From Myxococcales bacterium (GTDB lineage Bacteria; Myxococcota_A; Polyangia; Haliangiales; Haliangiaceae), in the NCBI GenBank assembly GCA_016794525.1, contig JAEUJY010000124.1, positions 1 to 50,237 of the forward strand: a stretch of 50,237 nucleotides of DNA. The letters are read 5' to 3'. The notes beneath the pieces are model-generated. The model saw only the letters and a program-made list of their open reading frames with translations, searched no databases and was not told the origin of the DNA. How positions within the stretch are numbered: position 1 is the first letter of the stretch; every line of letters begins with the position of its first letter. This document shows positions 1-13,692 of the stretch, piece after piece. The translations under genes and the position numbers were made by a program.

Positions 1-1
1 C

Positions 2-283
2 CCGCTCGTCGAACAGATCGAGCTGCGCGATCGCAACCTCGCCGATCAGCTGCGCCGCGCGGCGACCAGCACCGCGCTCAACACCGCCGAGGGCAACCGC
101 CGCGACGGCCGCGATCGCGCCGCCCGCTTCCGCATCGCCGCTGGCGAGTGCGCCGAGGCCGCCACCGCCGTGCAGGTCGCCGTCGACTGGGGCTACATCC
201 CCGCCGCCGCCAGCACCGCCCCGCTCGCCCTCGCCGATCGCCTCGGCGCCATGCTCTGGCGCCTCCGCCACCCTCGCCGCTAG
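2..283 (+). CDS. Four-helix bundle protein (S23 / 23S rRNA intervening-sequence family), 3' part
   Basis: This is the C-terminal 93 residues of a protein that begins before the window. The frame is open from base 2 to the TAG at 281-283. The stretch LRRAATSTALNTAEGN, then RFRIAAGECAEAATA, matches the core of the four-helix-bundle family once called 23S rRNA intervening-sequence proteins, where LRRAA..I..NIAEG is the hallmark. Family members form small helical-bundle oligomers; the diversity-generating-retroelement accessory protein Avd shares the fold. No reverse transcriptase or template repeat is visible here, so a retroelement role is not supported. The cellular function of stand-alone members is unknown. 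Confidence 0.75.
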   Translation, partial: PLVEQIELRDRNLADQLRRAATSTALNTAEGNRRDGRDRAARFRIAAGECAEAATAVQVAVDWGYIPAAASTAPLALADRLGAMLWRLRHPRR

Positions 284-317
284 CCCCCTCGCGCCGGGCC
301 CCACGGCCCGGCGCATC

Positions 318-461
318 GGATCCCGATCCCGATCCCGATCCCGATCCCGATCCGGATCCCGATCCCGATCCGGATCCCGATCCCGGATCCCGATCCGGAT
401 CCCGATCCCGGATCCCGATCCGGATCCCGATCCCGATCCCGATCCCGATCCCGATCCCGAG
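318..461. repeat. Imperfect (GATCCC)n / (GATCCG)n tandem hexanucleotide array
   Basis: About 144 bases consist almost wholly of the 6-mer GATCCC. It is occasionally varied to GATCCG, or to GGATCC by an inserted G, giving roughly 23-24 units. It is intergenic. Because every unit contains GATC, the array is also a dense cluster of Sau3AI/Dam-type sites and several BamHI-type sites. Slipped-strand expansion is the likely origin. It is not a CRISPR, since there are no spacers. Confidence 0.9.
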
Positions 462-577
462 CCCGTCACCGATCGGGCGCGAGCATGGCACGGGGATCCC
501 CGCTCCCCTCGCCCTGCGACGCGGTGCGACGACGTGCGACCGCGCGCATCGATGCTCGCGGCGGCCTGCGCCTCGCG

Positions 578-583
578 TAGAGT
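578..583 (+). promoter_or_regulatory. Putative -10 hexamer TAGAGT for the M3 peptidase gene
   Basis: TAGAGT ends exactly 6 bases before the ATG at 590, and no Shine-Dalgarno sequence lies between. A start site at the usual distance from this -10 would fall at or next to the ATG, giving a leaderless message. No convincing -35 element is visible. Confidence 0.45.
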
Positions 584-589
584 GCGCGC

Positions 590-2824
590 ATGACCAAGCT
601 GTCCTCGGCGCTCCTGGGCGCCGCGCTGATCGTGGGCGGGTGCTGCCCGCCGAAGAAGGCCGACACCACTACGACCGTGGTGACGCCCCCGACGCCCGAC
701 GCGGGCCCGACGCAGGAGCCGCCGGCGCCGACGCCGTACGAGGCGGCGCAGGCCGAGGTCGCGCGGCTGCGCGCGATCGCCGACGCCCACCCGCTGCTGG
801 CGGCGTGGACCGGCCCGTACGGCGGCGTGCCGCCGTGGGACAAGCTCGACGTGACCCAGCTGGGGTCGGCGTACGCCGCGGCGCTGCCGCTGCTCGAGGC
901 CGAGGCCGCGGTGATCGCCGCCAACCCCGAGGCGCCGACCTTCGCCAACACGTTCGTCCCGCTCGAGGACGCCGGCCGGCACCTCGATCGCCTCGACGCG
1001 CTGTTCGGCGTGATGACCTCGAACCTGTCGACGCCCGAGGTGCAGGCGGTCGACAAGGAGTGGTCGCCCAAGGTCGCCGCGACCTACGATCGCCTGACCT
1101 TCAACGCCGCGCTGTTCCAGCGCATCGCCGCGGTCTACGCCGCCCGCGCGTCGCTGACGCCCGAGCAGGCGCGGCTGGTGACCCGGCGCTACCAGGAGGC
1201 GGTGCGCTCGGGCGCGCAGCTCGGCGCCGCCGATCAGGCCACGCTCGGCGCGATCAACGAGCAGCTCGCTGGCAAGTTCGCCGAGTTCTCGGCCCGGGTG
1301 CTGGCCGACGAGGACACCTGGATCGTGCTCGAGTCGCAGGCCGACCTCGCCGGCCTGTCGGCGTCGCAGATCGCCGCGTACGCCGCCGCCGCCGAGGAGC
1401 GCAAGCTCCCCGGCAAGTGGGTCGTCGTCAACACGCGGTCGAGCGTCGACCCGTTCCTCGCGGCGTCGGCGCGGCGCGACCTGCGCCAGCGCGTCTGGGA
1501 GGCGTTCAAGGCCCGCGGCGATCACGGCGACGCCCACGACACCAAGGCGCTGATCACCGACATCGTCCGGCTGCGCGCCGAGCGGGCCAAGCTGCTCGGG
1601 TTCGCCACCCACGCGCACTGGCGGATGGCCGACACGATGGCGGTCGATCCGGCCAAGGCCAACGAGCTGATGATGCGGGTGTGGCCGGCGGCGGTGGCGC
1701 GGGTCAAGGAGGAGGTCGCGGACATGACCGCGATCGCCCGCAAGGAGCCGGGCAACCGCAAGTTCGTCCTCGAGCCGTGGGACTACCTGTACTACGCCGA
1801 GAAGGTGCGGGCGAAGAAGTACGCGCTCGATCAGACGCAGCTGACGCCGTACTTCGAGCTCGGCCACATGATCGACGCCAGCTTCTACATGGCCGAGCGG
1901 CTGTACGGGCTCCACTTCACCGAGATCACCGGCACCGTGCCGGTGTTCCACCCCGACGTGCGGGTGTGGAAGGTCGAGGCCGCCGACGGCCGCTACGTCG
2001 GGCTGTTCTACGGCGACTACTTCGCCCGCGCCGGCAAGCGCTCGGGCGCGTGGGCCACGGCGTACCGCCGCCACGAGACCTTCACCGGCACGACGCTGAC
2101 GCCGCTGGCGTCGAACAACAACAACTTCGTCCGCGGCGCCGCCGGCGCGCCGGTGCTGATCTCGCTCGACGACGCCGAGACCCTGTTCCACGAGTTCGGC
2201 CACGCGCTGCACAGCCTGCTGTCGGAGGTGAACTACCCCGGCCTCGGCACGACGCCGCGCGACTTCGTCGAGTACCCGTCGCAGGTCCACGAGCAGTGGG
2301 TGCTGTCGCGGCCGATCCTCGACAAGTTCGCGCTGCACTACCAGACCGGCAAGCCGATGCCGGCGGCGCTGGTGGCCAAGATCGAGAAGGCCGCCACCTT
2401 CAACCAGGGCTACGGCACCGTCGAGTACCTGACCTCGGCGATCCTCGACATGCGCCTGCACATGCTGCCGGACCCCAGCGCGGTCGACCCGGCGGCGTTC
2501 GAGCGCGACACGCTGGCGGCGATCGGCGCGCCGCGCGAGGTGGCGATGCGCCACCGGCTGCCGCAGTTCAACCACCTGTTCACCAGCGACGCCTACTCGG
2601 CCGGCTACTACAGCTACCTGTGGAGCGAGGTCATGGACGCCGACACCCGCGACGCGTTCCGCGAGGCCGGCGACGTCTTCGATCCGACCGTGGCCGGCAA
2701 GCTGCGCCAGCACATCCTGGCGCCGGGCAACACCACCGACCGCGCCGAGGCCTACCGCGCGTTCCGCGGCCGCGACCCCGACGTCGGCGCGTTGCTGCGC
2801 AAGCGCGGCTTCCCGACGAAGTAG
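590..2824 (+). CDS. M3 family zinc metallopeptidase lipoprotein (Dcp / oligopeptidase-like)
   Basis: This 744-residue protein begins with a lipoprotein signal peptide; the lipobox Cys is about residue 18 (LIVGGC). A Pro/Thr-rich linker follows. The M3 catalytic core has the HEFGH zinc motif at residues 534-538 and the DFVEYPSQ motif, whose Glu561 should be the third zinc ligand, as in thimet oligopeptidase and Dcp. The enzyme should cleave short peptides. The lipobox puts it outside the cytoplasm on a membrane, whereas many M3 enzymes are cytosolic, so a role in degrading peptides in the periplasm or at the surface is inferred. The start is supported by the signal peptide and by a TAGAGT hexamer 6 bases upstream. 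The next gene begins 35 bases after its stop, with its own promoter-like hexamer. Confidence 0.9.
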   Translation: MTKLSSALLGAALIVGGCCPPKKADTTTTVVTPPTPDAGPTQEPPAPTPYEAAQAEVARLRAIADAHPLLAAWTGPYGGVPPWDKLDVTQLGSAYAAALPLLEAEAAVIAANPEAPTFANTFVPLEDAGRHLDRLDALFGVMTSNLSTPEVQAVDKEWSPKVAATYDRLTFNAALFQRIAAVYAARASLTPEQARLVTRRYQEAVRSGAQLGAADQATLGAINEQLAGKFAEFSARVLADEDTWIVLESQADLAGLSASQIAAYAAAAEERKLPGKWVVVNTRSSVDPFLAASARRDLRQRVWEAFKARGDHGDAHDTKALITDIVRLRAERAKLLGFATHAHWRMADTMAVDPAKANELMMRVWPAAVARVKEEVADMTAIARKEPGNRKFVLEPWDYLYYAEKVRAKKYALDQTQLTPYFELGHMIDASFYMAERLYGLHFTEITGTVPVFHPDVRVWKVEAADGRYVGLFYGDYFARAGKRSGAWATAYRRHETFTGTTLTPLASNNNNFVRGAAGAPVLISLDDAETLFHEFGHALHSLLSEVNYPGLGTTPRDFVEYPSQVHEQWVLSRPILDKFALHYQTGKPMPAALVAKIEKAATFNQGYGTVEYLTSAILDMRLHMLPDPSAVDPAAFERDTLAAIGAPREVAMRHRLPQFNHLFTSDAYSAGYYSYLWSEVMDADTRDAFREAGDVFDPTVAGKLRQHILAPGNTTDRAEAYRAFRGRDPDVGALLRKRGFPTK

Positions 2825-2847
2825 CCGCGCGCCCGCGCGGCGCCGGG

Positions 2848-2853
2848 TACACT
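2848..2853 (+). promoter_or_regulatory. Putative -10 hexamer TACACT for the MBL-fold gene
   Basis: TACACT ends 6 bases before the GTG start at 2860, the same spacing as the hexamer before the M3 peptidase gene. There is no ribosome binding site, which suggests a leaderless transcript. Confidence 0.45.
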
Positions 2854-2859
2854 GCCGCG

Positions 2860-3636
2860 GTGCAGGTCACCGTGCTCCAGAGCGGCATCTGGCAGACCAA
2901 CAGCTCGGTGATCAGCGCGGGCGGCGCGGTGCTGGTGGTCGACCCGGCGTACTTCCCGCGCGAGCTCGACGCGATCGCCGCCGCGGCGCGGGCCGCCGGC
3001 CAGGTCGCGGCGGTGGCGTTCACCCACGGCCACTGGGATCACGTCATGGGCCACGCCGCGCTGCCCGACGCGTCGGTGTGGCTGTCGAGCGTGCTCGATC
3101 GGGCGATCGCCGACGACGATCCGCGCGCCGCGCAGCACCTCGCCGACGCCCGCGACTTCGACGGCCGCTGGTACGTGCCGCGCCCCCACGGCCACCGCTG
3201 GCCGACCGCGCGGCGGGCGGTCGCCGACGGCGAGGCGCTGGCGCTGGGGCCGCTGACCGTCCGCGCGCTGCACCTGCCCGGCCACAGCCCTGACGGCCTG
3301 GCGCTGCGCATCGGCGGCGCGCTGTGGTGCGGCGACTACCTCTCGCCGTGCGAGATCCCGTTCGTCGACGACGCCGCCGCCTACCGCGCCACGCTCGCGC
3401 GCCTGCGCGGCGAGCTGGCCGACGCGGTCGAGGTCATCCCCGGGCACGGGCCGCGGCTCACCGCCGCCGAGGCCCGGACGATCTGCGACGAGGACCTCGC
3501 GTACCTCGACCGCTTGCTCGCCGCTCGCGACGCCACCGCCGCCGCCGCGATCCCGCTGCCGCGCGCCGCCGACGTGCCCGGCATGCGCGAGCACCACGCG
3601 GCCAACTGCGCCAAGGTCGGCCCGCCGCGCCCGTGA
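2860..3636 (+). CDS. MBL-fold metallo-hydrolase
   Basis: This 258-residue protein has the metallo-beta-lactamase fold. The signature THGHWDH at residues 55-61 supplies His and Asp metal ligands. It is followed by LPGHSPDG, CGDYLSP and IPGHGPRL, which fit the third His, the bridging Asp and the last His of a two-metal site. The family hydrolyses thioesters, lactones, phosphodiesters and other substrates, and the substrate cannot be told from the sequence. The overall pattern is of the glyoxalase-II or lactonase-like small hydrolases. I chose the GTG at 2860 because the protein then starts directly at the first beta strand and the TACACT hexamer lies at the right distance; a larger upstream frame merely runs through the preceding gene. 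It is convergent with the permease gene, with only 3 bases between the stops. Confidence 0.88.
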   Translation: MQVTVLQSGIWQTNSSVISAGGAVLVVDPAYFPRELDAIAAAARAAGQVAAVAFTHGHWDHVMGHAALPDASVWLSSVLDRAIADDDPRAAQHLADARDFDGRWYVPRPHGHRWPTARRAVADGEALALGPLTVRALHLPGHSPDGLALRIGGALWCGDYLSPCEIPFVDDAAAYRATLARLRGELADAVEVIPGHGPRLTAAEARTICDEDLAYLDRLLAARDATAAAAIPLPRAADVPGMREHHAANCAKVGPPRP

Positions 3637-3639
3637 ACG

Positions 3640-5019
3640 TCAGCGGGCCGATCGCGCCGGCCGCAGCCACAGCCACGCCAGCGGCACGCCGAGCGCGACG
3701 ACCGCGCCGGCGAACAGCGCGGTGTGGTCGGCGTCGGCGAACGCGCCGATCATCAGGCACGTCGCGCCGACGACGAAGACCAGCGGGACCACCGGGTAGC
3801 CCGGCACCCGGAACGGCCGCGCCGCGGTCGGCGCGCGCCGCCGCAGCCGGAACACCGCCAGCACGGCGAGGCTGTAGAACGGGAAGTAGCCGCAGACGAA
3901 GCCGTCGGTGAGCTGCTCGAACGAGCGCACGCACACGTAGAGCGCGCCCAGCGCGCCGGCGACCAGCACCGCGCGCACCGGCACGTGCGCGCGCGTCGAC
4001 ACCGTCCCCAGCCCGCGCACGAAGACGCCGTCGCTGGCCATCGGCACGAAGACCCGCGCCCCGGTCAGGAGCGAGCTCATGCAGCCGCCGACGCACGAGA
4101 TCACGAGCAGCACGGTCAGCCCGGTCCACGCCTCGGGGCCGAGCGCCGCCCGCACCAGGTTGCCGGCGGCCATGTTGGCGCCGGTCGTCGACCCGCGCAG
4201 GCCGTCGAGCCCCAGCACCAGCACGTAGCCGACGTTGGTCAGGAGGTAGACCGCGGCGATCGCCAGCGTGCCGGTGATCAGCGCGCGCGGCAGCGTGCGC
4301 GCCGGATCCCGCACCTCGCCGGCGACCGAGGTCAGGTCGGCCCACCCGTCGTAGACCCACATCACCGACACCAGCGCGCCGAACGCGCCGAGCAGCGACG
4401 GCCCGGGGCCGGTCGCCAGCGGCGGCGCGACGACGTGGCCGCCGCCGCCGAGCGCGGCGCCGATGCCGATCACCGCCAGCACCGCGACCCCGACGTACTT
4501 GAGCGCCGTCAGGATCGCCTGCTGGATCACCGCCTGGCGGATCCCGAGGACGTTGACCGCGACGCACCCGACCAGCACGACGAGCGCGAGCGCGGTCTCG
4601 GCCGACGAGCCCGGCGCCAGGCCGAGCAGCGACGCCAGCGCCTCGCCCGCCAGCCGCGCGAAGCTCCCGACCGCGCTCGGGATCAACAGCGTCAGCTTGG
4701 TCCAGCCGAAGACGAAGGCGACGTGGCGGCCCCAGGCGCGGCGCAGGTACTCGTAGACGCCGCCGCTGCGCGGGTGCGCCGCCGCGAGCTCCGCCAGCGT
4801 GAGCGCGCCGCAGATCGCGATCACCGCGCCGGCGATCCACACCAGGAACAGCGCGGGCACCGCGCCGGTGAGGCGCGCGATCTTGGCCGGCGTCTTGAAG
4901 ATCCCGGTGCCGATCGTCGCGTTGATCACGACGGCGATCGCCAGCCACAGGCCGAGCCGGCGCTCGAGGCGGTGCTCGCCGACGTCGGGGTGGAGCGGCG
5001 GGGGGCCAGCGTCGGTCAC
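3640..5019 (-). CDS. APC superfamily amino-acid permease
   Basis: This 459-residue, highly hydrophobic protein has about 12 predicted membrane spans. The N-terminal motif [19 protein letters not shown] is the first helix of APC transporters, where the Gly-rich GxG.F break binds the amino-acid backbone. [10 protein letters not shown] in helix 3 is another family hallmark, and the whole resembles the LAT-like or YfnA-type branch. It should move amino acids across the inner membrane; the substrate is not predictable. The GTG at 5019 gives a short cytoplasmic N-terminus of usual size. It is divergent from the MoxR operon (160 bases apart) and convergent with the MBL-fold gene. Confidence 0.88.
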   Translation of the reverse strand: MTDAGPPPLHPDVGEHRLERRLGLWLAIAVVINATIGTGIFKTPAKIARLTGAVPALFLVWIAGAVIAICGALTLAELAAAHPRSGGVYEYLRRAWGRHVAFVFGWTKLTLLIPSAVGSFARLAGEALASLLGLAPGSSAETALALVVLVGCVAVNVLGIRQAVIQQAILTALKYVGVAVLAVIGIGAALGGGGHVVAPPLATGPGPSLLGAFGALVSVMWVYDGWADLTSVAGEVRDPARTLPRALITGTLAIAAVYLLTNVGYVLVLGLDGLRGSTTGANMAAGNLVRAALGPEAWTGLTVLLVISCVGGCMSSLLTGARVFVPMASDGVFVRGLGTVSTRAHVPVRAVLVAGALGALYVCVRSFEQLTDGFVCGYFPFYSLAVLAVFRLRRRAPTAARPFRVPGYPVVPLVFVVGATCLMIGAFADADHTALFAGAVVALGVPLAWLWLRPARSAR

Positions 5020-5029
5020 CGGTGCGCGA

Positions 5030-5035
5030 AGCGTA
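5030..5035 (-). promoter_or_regulatory. Putative -10 hexamer TACGCT for the permease gene
   Basis: On the minus strand TACGCT lies 10 bases before the GTG start at 5019. No Shine-Dalgarno sequence is present, and the expected transcript would have a leader of only a few bases. This is weaker than the plus-strand examples. Confidence 0.3.
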
Positions 5036-5165
5036 CGCCCGCGGCGCCCCGCGCGCCGCCGCCACCATGGCCGACCACCCTGCCGTGGCGGCGCGGCCGC
5101 GGCCGGCTACCCCGGCCCCCACCCGACGAAAGCGCCGCGGCGCCGCCGCGGCGGCGCGGGTTGGC

Positions 5166-5171
5166 TATACT
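5166..5171 (+). promoter_or_regulatory. Putative -10 hexamer TATACT for the MoxR-DUF58-transglutaminase operon
   Basis: TATACT is an isolated AT-rich island in GC-rich sequence, 8 bases before the ATG at 5180, and is the closest match to the sigma-70 -10 consensus in the window. Transcription would start at or within a base or two of the ATG, predicting a leaderless operon mRNA. Upstream lies a (GCC/GGC)-rich palindromic stretch at about 5130-5160. Confidence 0.5.
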
Positions 5172-5179
5172 CGGACGAC

Positions 5180-9456
<4,277 letters not shown>

Positions 9457-9462
9457 CCTCCT

Positions 9463-9505
9463 GGGGAGGCTTGTCGACAAGCCCTCCCCCGCGGGGCCCC
9501 CGCCC
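9463..9505 (+). terminator. Two-stem hairpin repeat, copy A, after the transglutaminase operon
   Basis: The first stem is GGGGAGGCTTG, loop TCGA, CAAGCCCTCCCC with one bulged C (9463-9489). It is followed directly by a perfect GCGGGG-C-CCCCGC stem (9491-9503). There is no U-tract, so classical intrinsic termination is uncertain. The same layout, including a GGGGCCCCC(G/A)CCC block, recurs twice at 25055-25270, so this is a dispersed repeat as well as a likely 3'-end element. Copies A and B also share ACGCGAGA downstream. Confidence 0.7.
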
Positions 9506-9718
9506 GATACGCGAGACTCCCGACGCCAGCGTCGGTGCCACGAACAAGCGCGGATCGACTGCGCAAGGGCGCTGACGGCGTGACAACCGCCACCCGATCG
9601 GCTTGCCAATCTGGCGCGGGCGTCGAGCGAAGTTGAGCCGTCGGGGGGCGCATGTTAGCCATGGGGCTGGCTTCCGCCGCCGCCGCTGGCGGCACTGCCC
9701 TTGCAAAGGCCCGCCCCG

Positions 9719-11634
9719 ATGTCGCTCCGTCTGCCTCTCGTCGCCGTCGCCCTGGCGCTGCTCGCGCCCGCGGTCCACGCGGAACCGCTGGACAGCGGTA
9801 CGGTGAAGCTGACGCTCAAGCTGCCGCCCGAGGGCGGCGGCACCGGGTTCGAAGCGCCGAGCCCGACGTACCTGGCGCGCTACTTCAACTTCGCGCGCTG
9901 CAAGTGCGACACCGACGCGACCACGAAGGAGTACCAGATCGAGTACACGTGGGACGGTAGCGCTCCATCGCCGATCCCGCCCCAGGAGCTGCACCCGTGG
10001 TCGGGCGAGGGTTGCGACGCCGACATGAACTCGGTCCGCGACGCCCAGTGCACCGCGCACGACCTCTTCACGCCCGCCTCGATCAGCACGATCAAGCGCG
10101 TCGACTACAACGCGCGGGCGTTGATGTCGCACCCGGCGGAGACGATGGAGCCGTGTCCCGACGAGACCCGGTCGGTGCAGCACTGGCTGGTGACCCAGAC
10201 CGGCGACACCTGGGACGAGATGTCCCGGTTCTCGCTGGGCAGCGCGATCGTCGCCGACATGAAGGCGCCGCCGCTGCCCACCACGCTCACGCTCAAGCCG
10301 CTCGAGAGCGGCATCGTGCTGTCGTGGGACGCGCTGTCGGACACCACCGACGTGAAGTACTTCCAGGCGCTGTGCACCAAGGCCGACGGCAGCCGCGCCC
10401 ACGACAGCGCGACCAGCACGGCGCAGTACGAGACGCCGACCAGCATGTGCAGCGCGTCGTACGCCTACGCGATCGCCACCGCCACGCTGACCAACCCCGG
10501 CCCCGAGCCGACCGCCGATCTGCCGGCGCCGCTCGCCGCCCTCGATCCGACCTACGTGTGCGGCGAGGCCTCGGGCACGGCGCGCTCGATCTCGTTGAGC
10601 GGCCTCGAGAACGGCACCGCCTACCGGGTCGTGCTGGTCGCGATCGACAACAGCCGCAACCTCGCCGCGATCGGCATCGACCAGCCGATCACGCCGCAGC
10701 AGGTGATCGACTTCTGGGAGGAGCTCAACAACGAGAACCCGTCCATCCAGGGCGGCCTGTGCATCGCCTCGGTCGACGGCCGCGGCGATCTCGGGGGCGC
10801 GCTGGTGGTCACGCTGGCGATCGGCGCGGTGATCCGCCGCCGGCGCCGCCGCAGCCGCCGGCTGGCCAAGCTGGCCGCGCTGGCCCTGGTCCTCGCGCCG
10901 GCGGTGGCCTCGGCCCAGGCCAGCTACTCGCCGTACTGGCAGGAGGACGACGACGGCGACGTCGGCATGTCCGAGCCGACGTGGACGATGGGGCTCCGCC
11001 TCGGCCCGTACGTGCCGTCGATCGACGCCAAGTTCGACTCGAGCCCCGGCCCGTACGCGCGCACCTTCTTGAACGACAGCGTCATGTTCGCGGTCGACGT
11101 GCACCGGGTCTGGCCGCTCTTGCGCGGCCAGCTCGGCGTCGGCGTCACCGCCGGCTACTACTCGAACTCGACCCAGGCCTGGCAGGACGGCACCACGCCG
11201 GCCACGCCCGACCGCCCGCGCGCCAGCGGCAACCTCACCCGGCTGTCGATCGTCCCGACCGCGGTGACCGCGATCTACCGCGCGACGATCTTCGACGACG
11301 AGTTCGGCGTGCCGCTGGTGCCGTACGTGCGCGGCGGCGTCGCCTACGACGTCTGGTGGATCAAGAACCCGGCCGACGAGCTGTCGAGCCACATGAGCTG
11401 TGACACCTGCGACGACCGCGCGCTCGGCGGGTCGATCGGGCTGGTCGGCGCCGTCGGCCTGGCGGTGCGCGCCGAGCGCATCGACCCCGACGCCGCCACC
11501 TCGATGCAGAACTCCGGCCTCGAGCACGCCGGCTTCTTCGCCGAGCTGGAGATGGGGTGGATCGACGGGTTCGGCAACGACAAGAAGCTGTCGGTCGGGG
11601 ACACCACCTGGTTCGGCGGCGTCTCGTTCGAGTT

Positions 11635-11638
<4 letters not shown>
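9719..11638 (+). CDS. Fused MXAN_2561-like MYXO-CTERM surface protein and MXAN_2562-like outer-membrane beta-barrel
   Basis: This single 639-residue frame contains two recognisable proteins. Residues 1-22 are a Sec signal peptide ending in AVHA. Residues to about 340 form a secreted domain with fibronectin-III-like segments (LESGIVLSWDAL, SLSGLENGTAYRVVLVAIDN) and QQVIDFWEELN. Next come GGLC (Cys348), a hydrophobic segment (about 356-371) and an Arg tract at 373-378, which is a MYXO-CTERM sorting tail. The Arg tract continues without a stop into LAKLAALALVLAPAVASAQA, a perfect second signal peptide, then a beta-barrel ending in Phe (VSFEF). In myxobacteria these are normally two neighbouring genes. 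An in-frame GTG at 10829 could restart the barrel as a 269-residue protein. The ATG at 9719 has AAAGG 8 bases upstream. No frameshift is needed; the frame is simply open. Confidence 0.75.
10829..10831 (+). promoter_or_regulatory. Possible internal GTG start for the beta-barrel part
   Basis: This GTG sits between the hydrophobic segment of the MYXO-CTERM-like tail and its Arg tract. Starting here gives Val-Ile, then the Arg tract as a positively charged n-region, a Leu/Ala-rich core and the VASAQA cleavage site, which together make a textbook Sec signal peptide. No strong Shine-Dalgarno sequence is visible in the GC-rich coding sequence upstream, so use of this start is inferred from protein logic only. 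Confidence 0.35.
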
Positions 11639-12420
<782 letters not shown>

Positions 12421-12451
12421 CGGCGGCACACGCGTTGAGGAGAGGACCGCC

Positions 12452-13054
12452 GTGGTCTCGGAACCTGCCAGCGAGCTCCCGCTCGACGAAGAAGCGCGGC
12501 TCATCCGGCAAGCCCAGGGCGGCGATCTCGACGCCATGCGCCCGCTCCTCGAACGCTACGCCCCGCCGCTCTACGCCACGGTGATCTTGCCGCGGCTGGG
12601 CAACGCGGTGTCCGCCGAGGAGGTCTTGCGCGACACGCTCGCCACCGCGGTCGAGAAGATCGACCGCTTCACGTGGCAGGGCAAGACCATCTACCCGTGG
12701 CTGCGCCAGATCGCGATCAACAAGATCTTCGACGTGCACCGCAGCGCCAAGCGGTCGCGCCGGCTGGCCGACGCGATGGCGCACGAGGTCGCGACCGAGA
12801 CCGACCCCGAGAGCTCGGCCGACGCCCAGCTGATGGCCGACCAGGAGCGCGCCCACCAGCGCGCGCTGATCGAGTCGACCCTGGCCGACCTGCCCGAGCG
12901 CTACCGCACCGCCATCGAGCTGCGCCTGATCGGCGAGCTGTCGCGCGACGAGTGCGCGCGGCGTCTGCAGATCTCGGTCGGCGCCTTCGACGTCCTGCTC
13001 CACCGCGCCGTGCGTGCGTTCCGCAAGTGCGTCGGCGACCGTGACGCCTCGTGA
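12452..13054 (+). CDS. RNA polymerase sigma factor, sigma-70 family (ECF type)
   Basis: This 200-residue two-domain sigma factor has region 2 at about residues 26-95 (LLERYAPPLYATVI..., IDRFTWQG, YPWLRQIAINKIFDVHR). Region 4 is at about 140-190 (LADLPERYRTAIELRLI, then the helix-turn-helix SRDECARRLQISVGAFDVLLHRAVRAFRK). There is no region 3, as usual for extracytoplasmic-function factors. A strong purine-rich ribosome site (GAGGAGAGGA, 12437-12446) precedes the GTG start, unusual in a window with many leaderless-looking genes. The stop overlaps the next GTG as GTGA. It directs transcription of target genes, perhaps including its own operon. The next gene encodes a membrane protein, its probable anti-sigma factor. 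Confidence 0.9.
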   Translation: MVSEPASELPLDEEARLIRQAQGGDLDAMRPLLERYAPPLYATVILPRLGNAVSAEEVLRDTLATAVEKIDRFTWQGKTIYPWLRQIAINKIFDVHRSAKRSRRLADAMAHEVATETDPESSADAQLMADQERAHQRALIESTLADLPERYRTAIELRLIGELSRDECARRLQISVGAFDVLLHRAVRAFRKCVGDRDAS

Positions 13055-13692
13055 GTCCTCCCATGCGCCCCGACGACCCCACCGACCTCCCCCCCGACGA
13101 CGACGTGCCCGCGCCCGACGCGGCCGCCGACGCCACCGAGCGCGCTCGCGCCAAGGCCTTCGCCGAGCTGATCGACAAGGTCGTCGCCGGCCGTCCCCCC
13201 GCGGCGGTGCCGTCGGAGCAGCAGGAGCTGCTCGAGGTCGCGACCGCGCTGCGCGCCAGCGTGCGCCCGGTCGAGCTCGGCGCCAGCCGGCGGTCGGCGA
13301 TCGTCGAGTCGGCGCTGGCCGCGGCGATCGATCGCCGGGCCGGCGGCCACGGCCGGGTCAGCGCGTCGTTGCCGGTGGTGCCGATCGGCCGGGCCGCGAG
13401 CCGCCGCGGCGGGCGCACGCCGTGGCTGATCGCCGCGACGACCAGCCTGGTCGCGGCCGCGGCGCTGACGCTGTGGCTCCGCGATCGCGGCGCCCCGCAC
13501 GCCGCGCCCCCCGCGCCGGCCACCGCCGCCGCGGCCCCGCTGCCGCTGGAGCTGCGCTCGCGCCCGGCCGATCCGCTGGTCGGCGCGATCCCCGCCGAGC
13601 GGGCCGGCGCGGCGCTGGATCGGATCGACACCATCTACGCCGACCGCCTGGACGGCTTCCGCGCGCGTACGATGTCCGGAGGTTTGCGATGA
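13051..13692 (+). CDS. Single-pass membrane protein, candidate anti-sigma factor
   Basis: This 213-residue protein has an acidic, Pro-rich N-terminus, a helical cytoplasmic segment of about 70 residues, one membrane helix (TPWLIAATTSLVAAAALTLW, about residues 129-148) and a periplasmic tail rich in Ala and Pro. I see no zinc-binding HxxxCxxC signature. The anti-sigma role is therefore inferred from position, size and topology: it overlaps the sigma gene by 4 bases (GTGA) and the lipoprotein gene after it by 4 bases (ATGA). An ATG at 13063 is an alternative start. The likely logic is that the N-terminal region holds the sigma factor until an envelope signal reaches the tail. Confidence 0.6.
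   Translation: MSPPMRPDDPTDLPPDDDVPAPDAAADATERARAKAFAELIDKVVAGRPPAAVPSEQQELLEVATALRASVRPVELGASRRSAIVESALAAAIDRRAGGHGRVSASLPVVPIGRAASRRGGRTPWLIAATTSLVAAAALTLWLRDRGAPHAAPPAPATAAAAPLPLELRSRPADPLVGAIPAERAGAALDRIDTIYADRLDGFRARTMSGGLR

Larger units (their letters stand above)
284..589. other. Non-coding stretch carrying a hexanucleotide repeat tract
   Basis: This is 306 bases between the four-helix-bundle gene and the M3 peptidase lipoprotein. It holds the GATCCC tract described separately, about 100 bases of unremarkable GC-rich sequence, and a -10-like hexamer just before the next start codon. The tract keeps long reading frames open and yields Asp-Pro, Gly-Ser or Ile-Pro dipeptide runs. I regard those frames as artefacts because they have no start signal and no resemblance to a protein. 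Confidence 0.7.

Noticed and set aside
1-283. Diversity-generating retroelement accessory protein (Avd)
   Set aside because: The fold is shared, but no reverse transcriptase or template/variable repeat pair is present in the window.
318-461. CRISPR array
   Set aside because: The units are contiguous 6-mers with no spacers, and there are no cas genes.
148-3636. A very long plus-strand open frame running from before the hexamer repeat through the M3 peptidase gene
   Set aside because: It is kept open by high G+C and by the GATCCC tract. Only its last 258 residues, the MBL-fold protein from 2860, look like a protein.
3637-3639. Terminator between the convergent MBL-fold and permease genes
   Set aside because: Only 3 bases separate the stop codons and I found no hairpin, so transcripts probably overlap.
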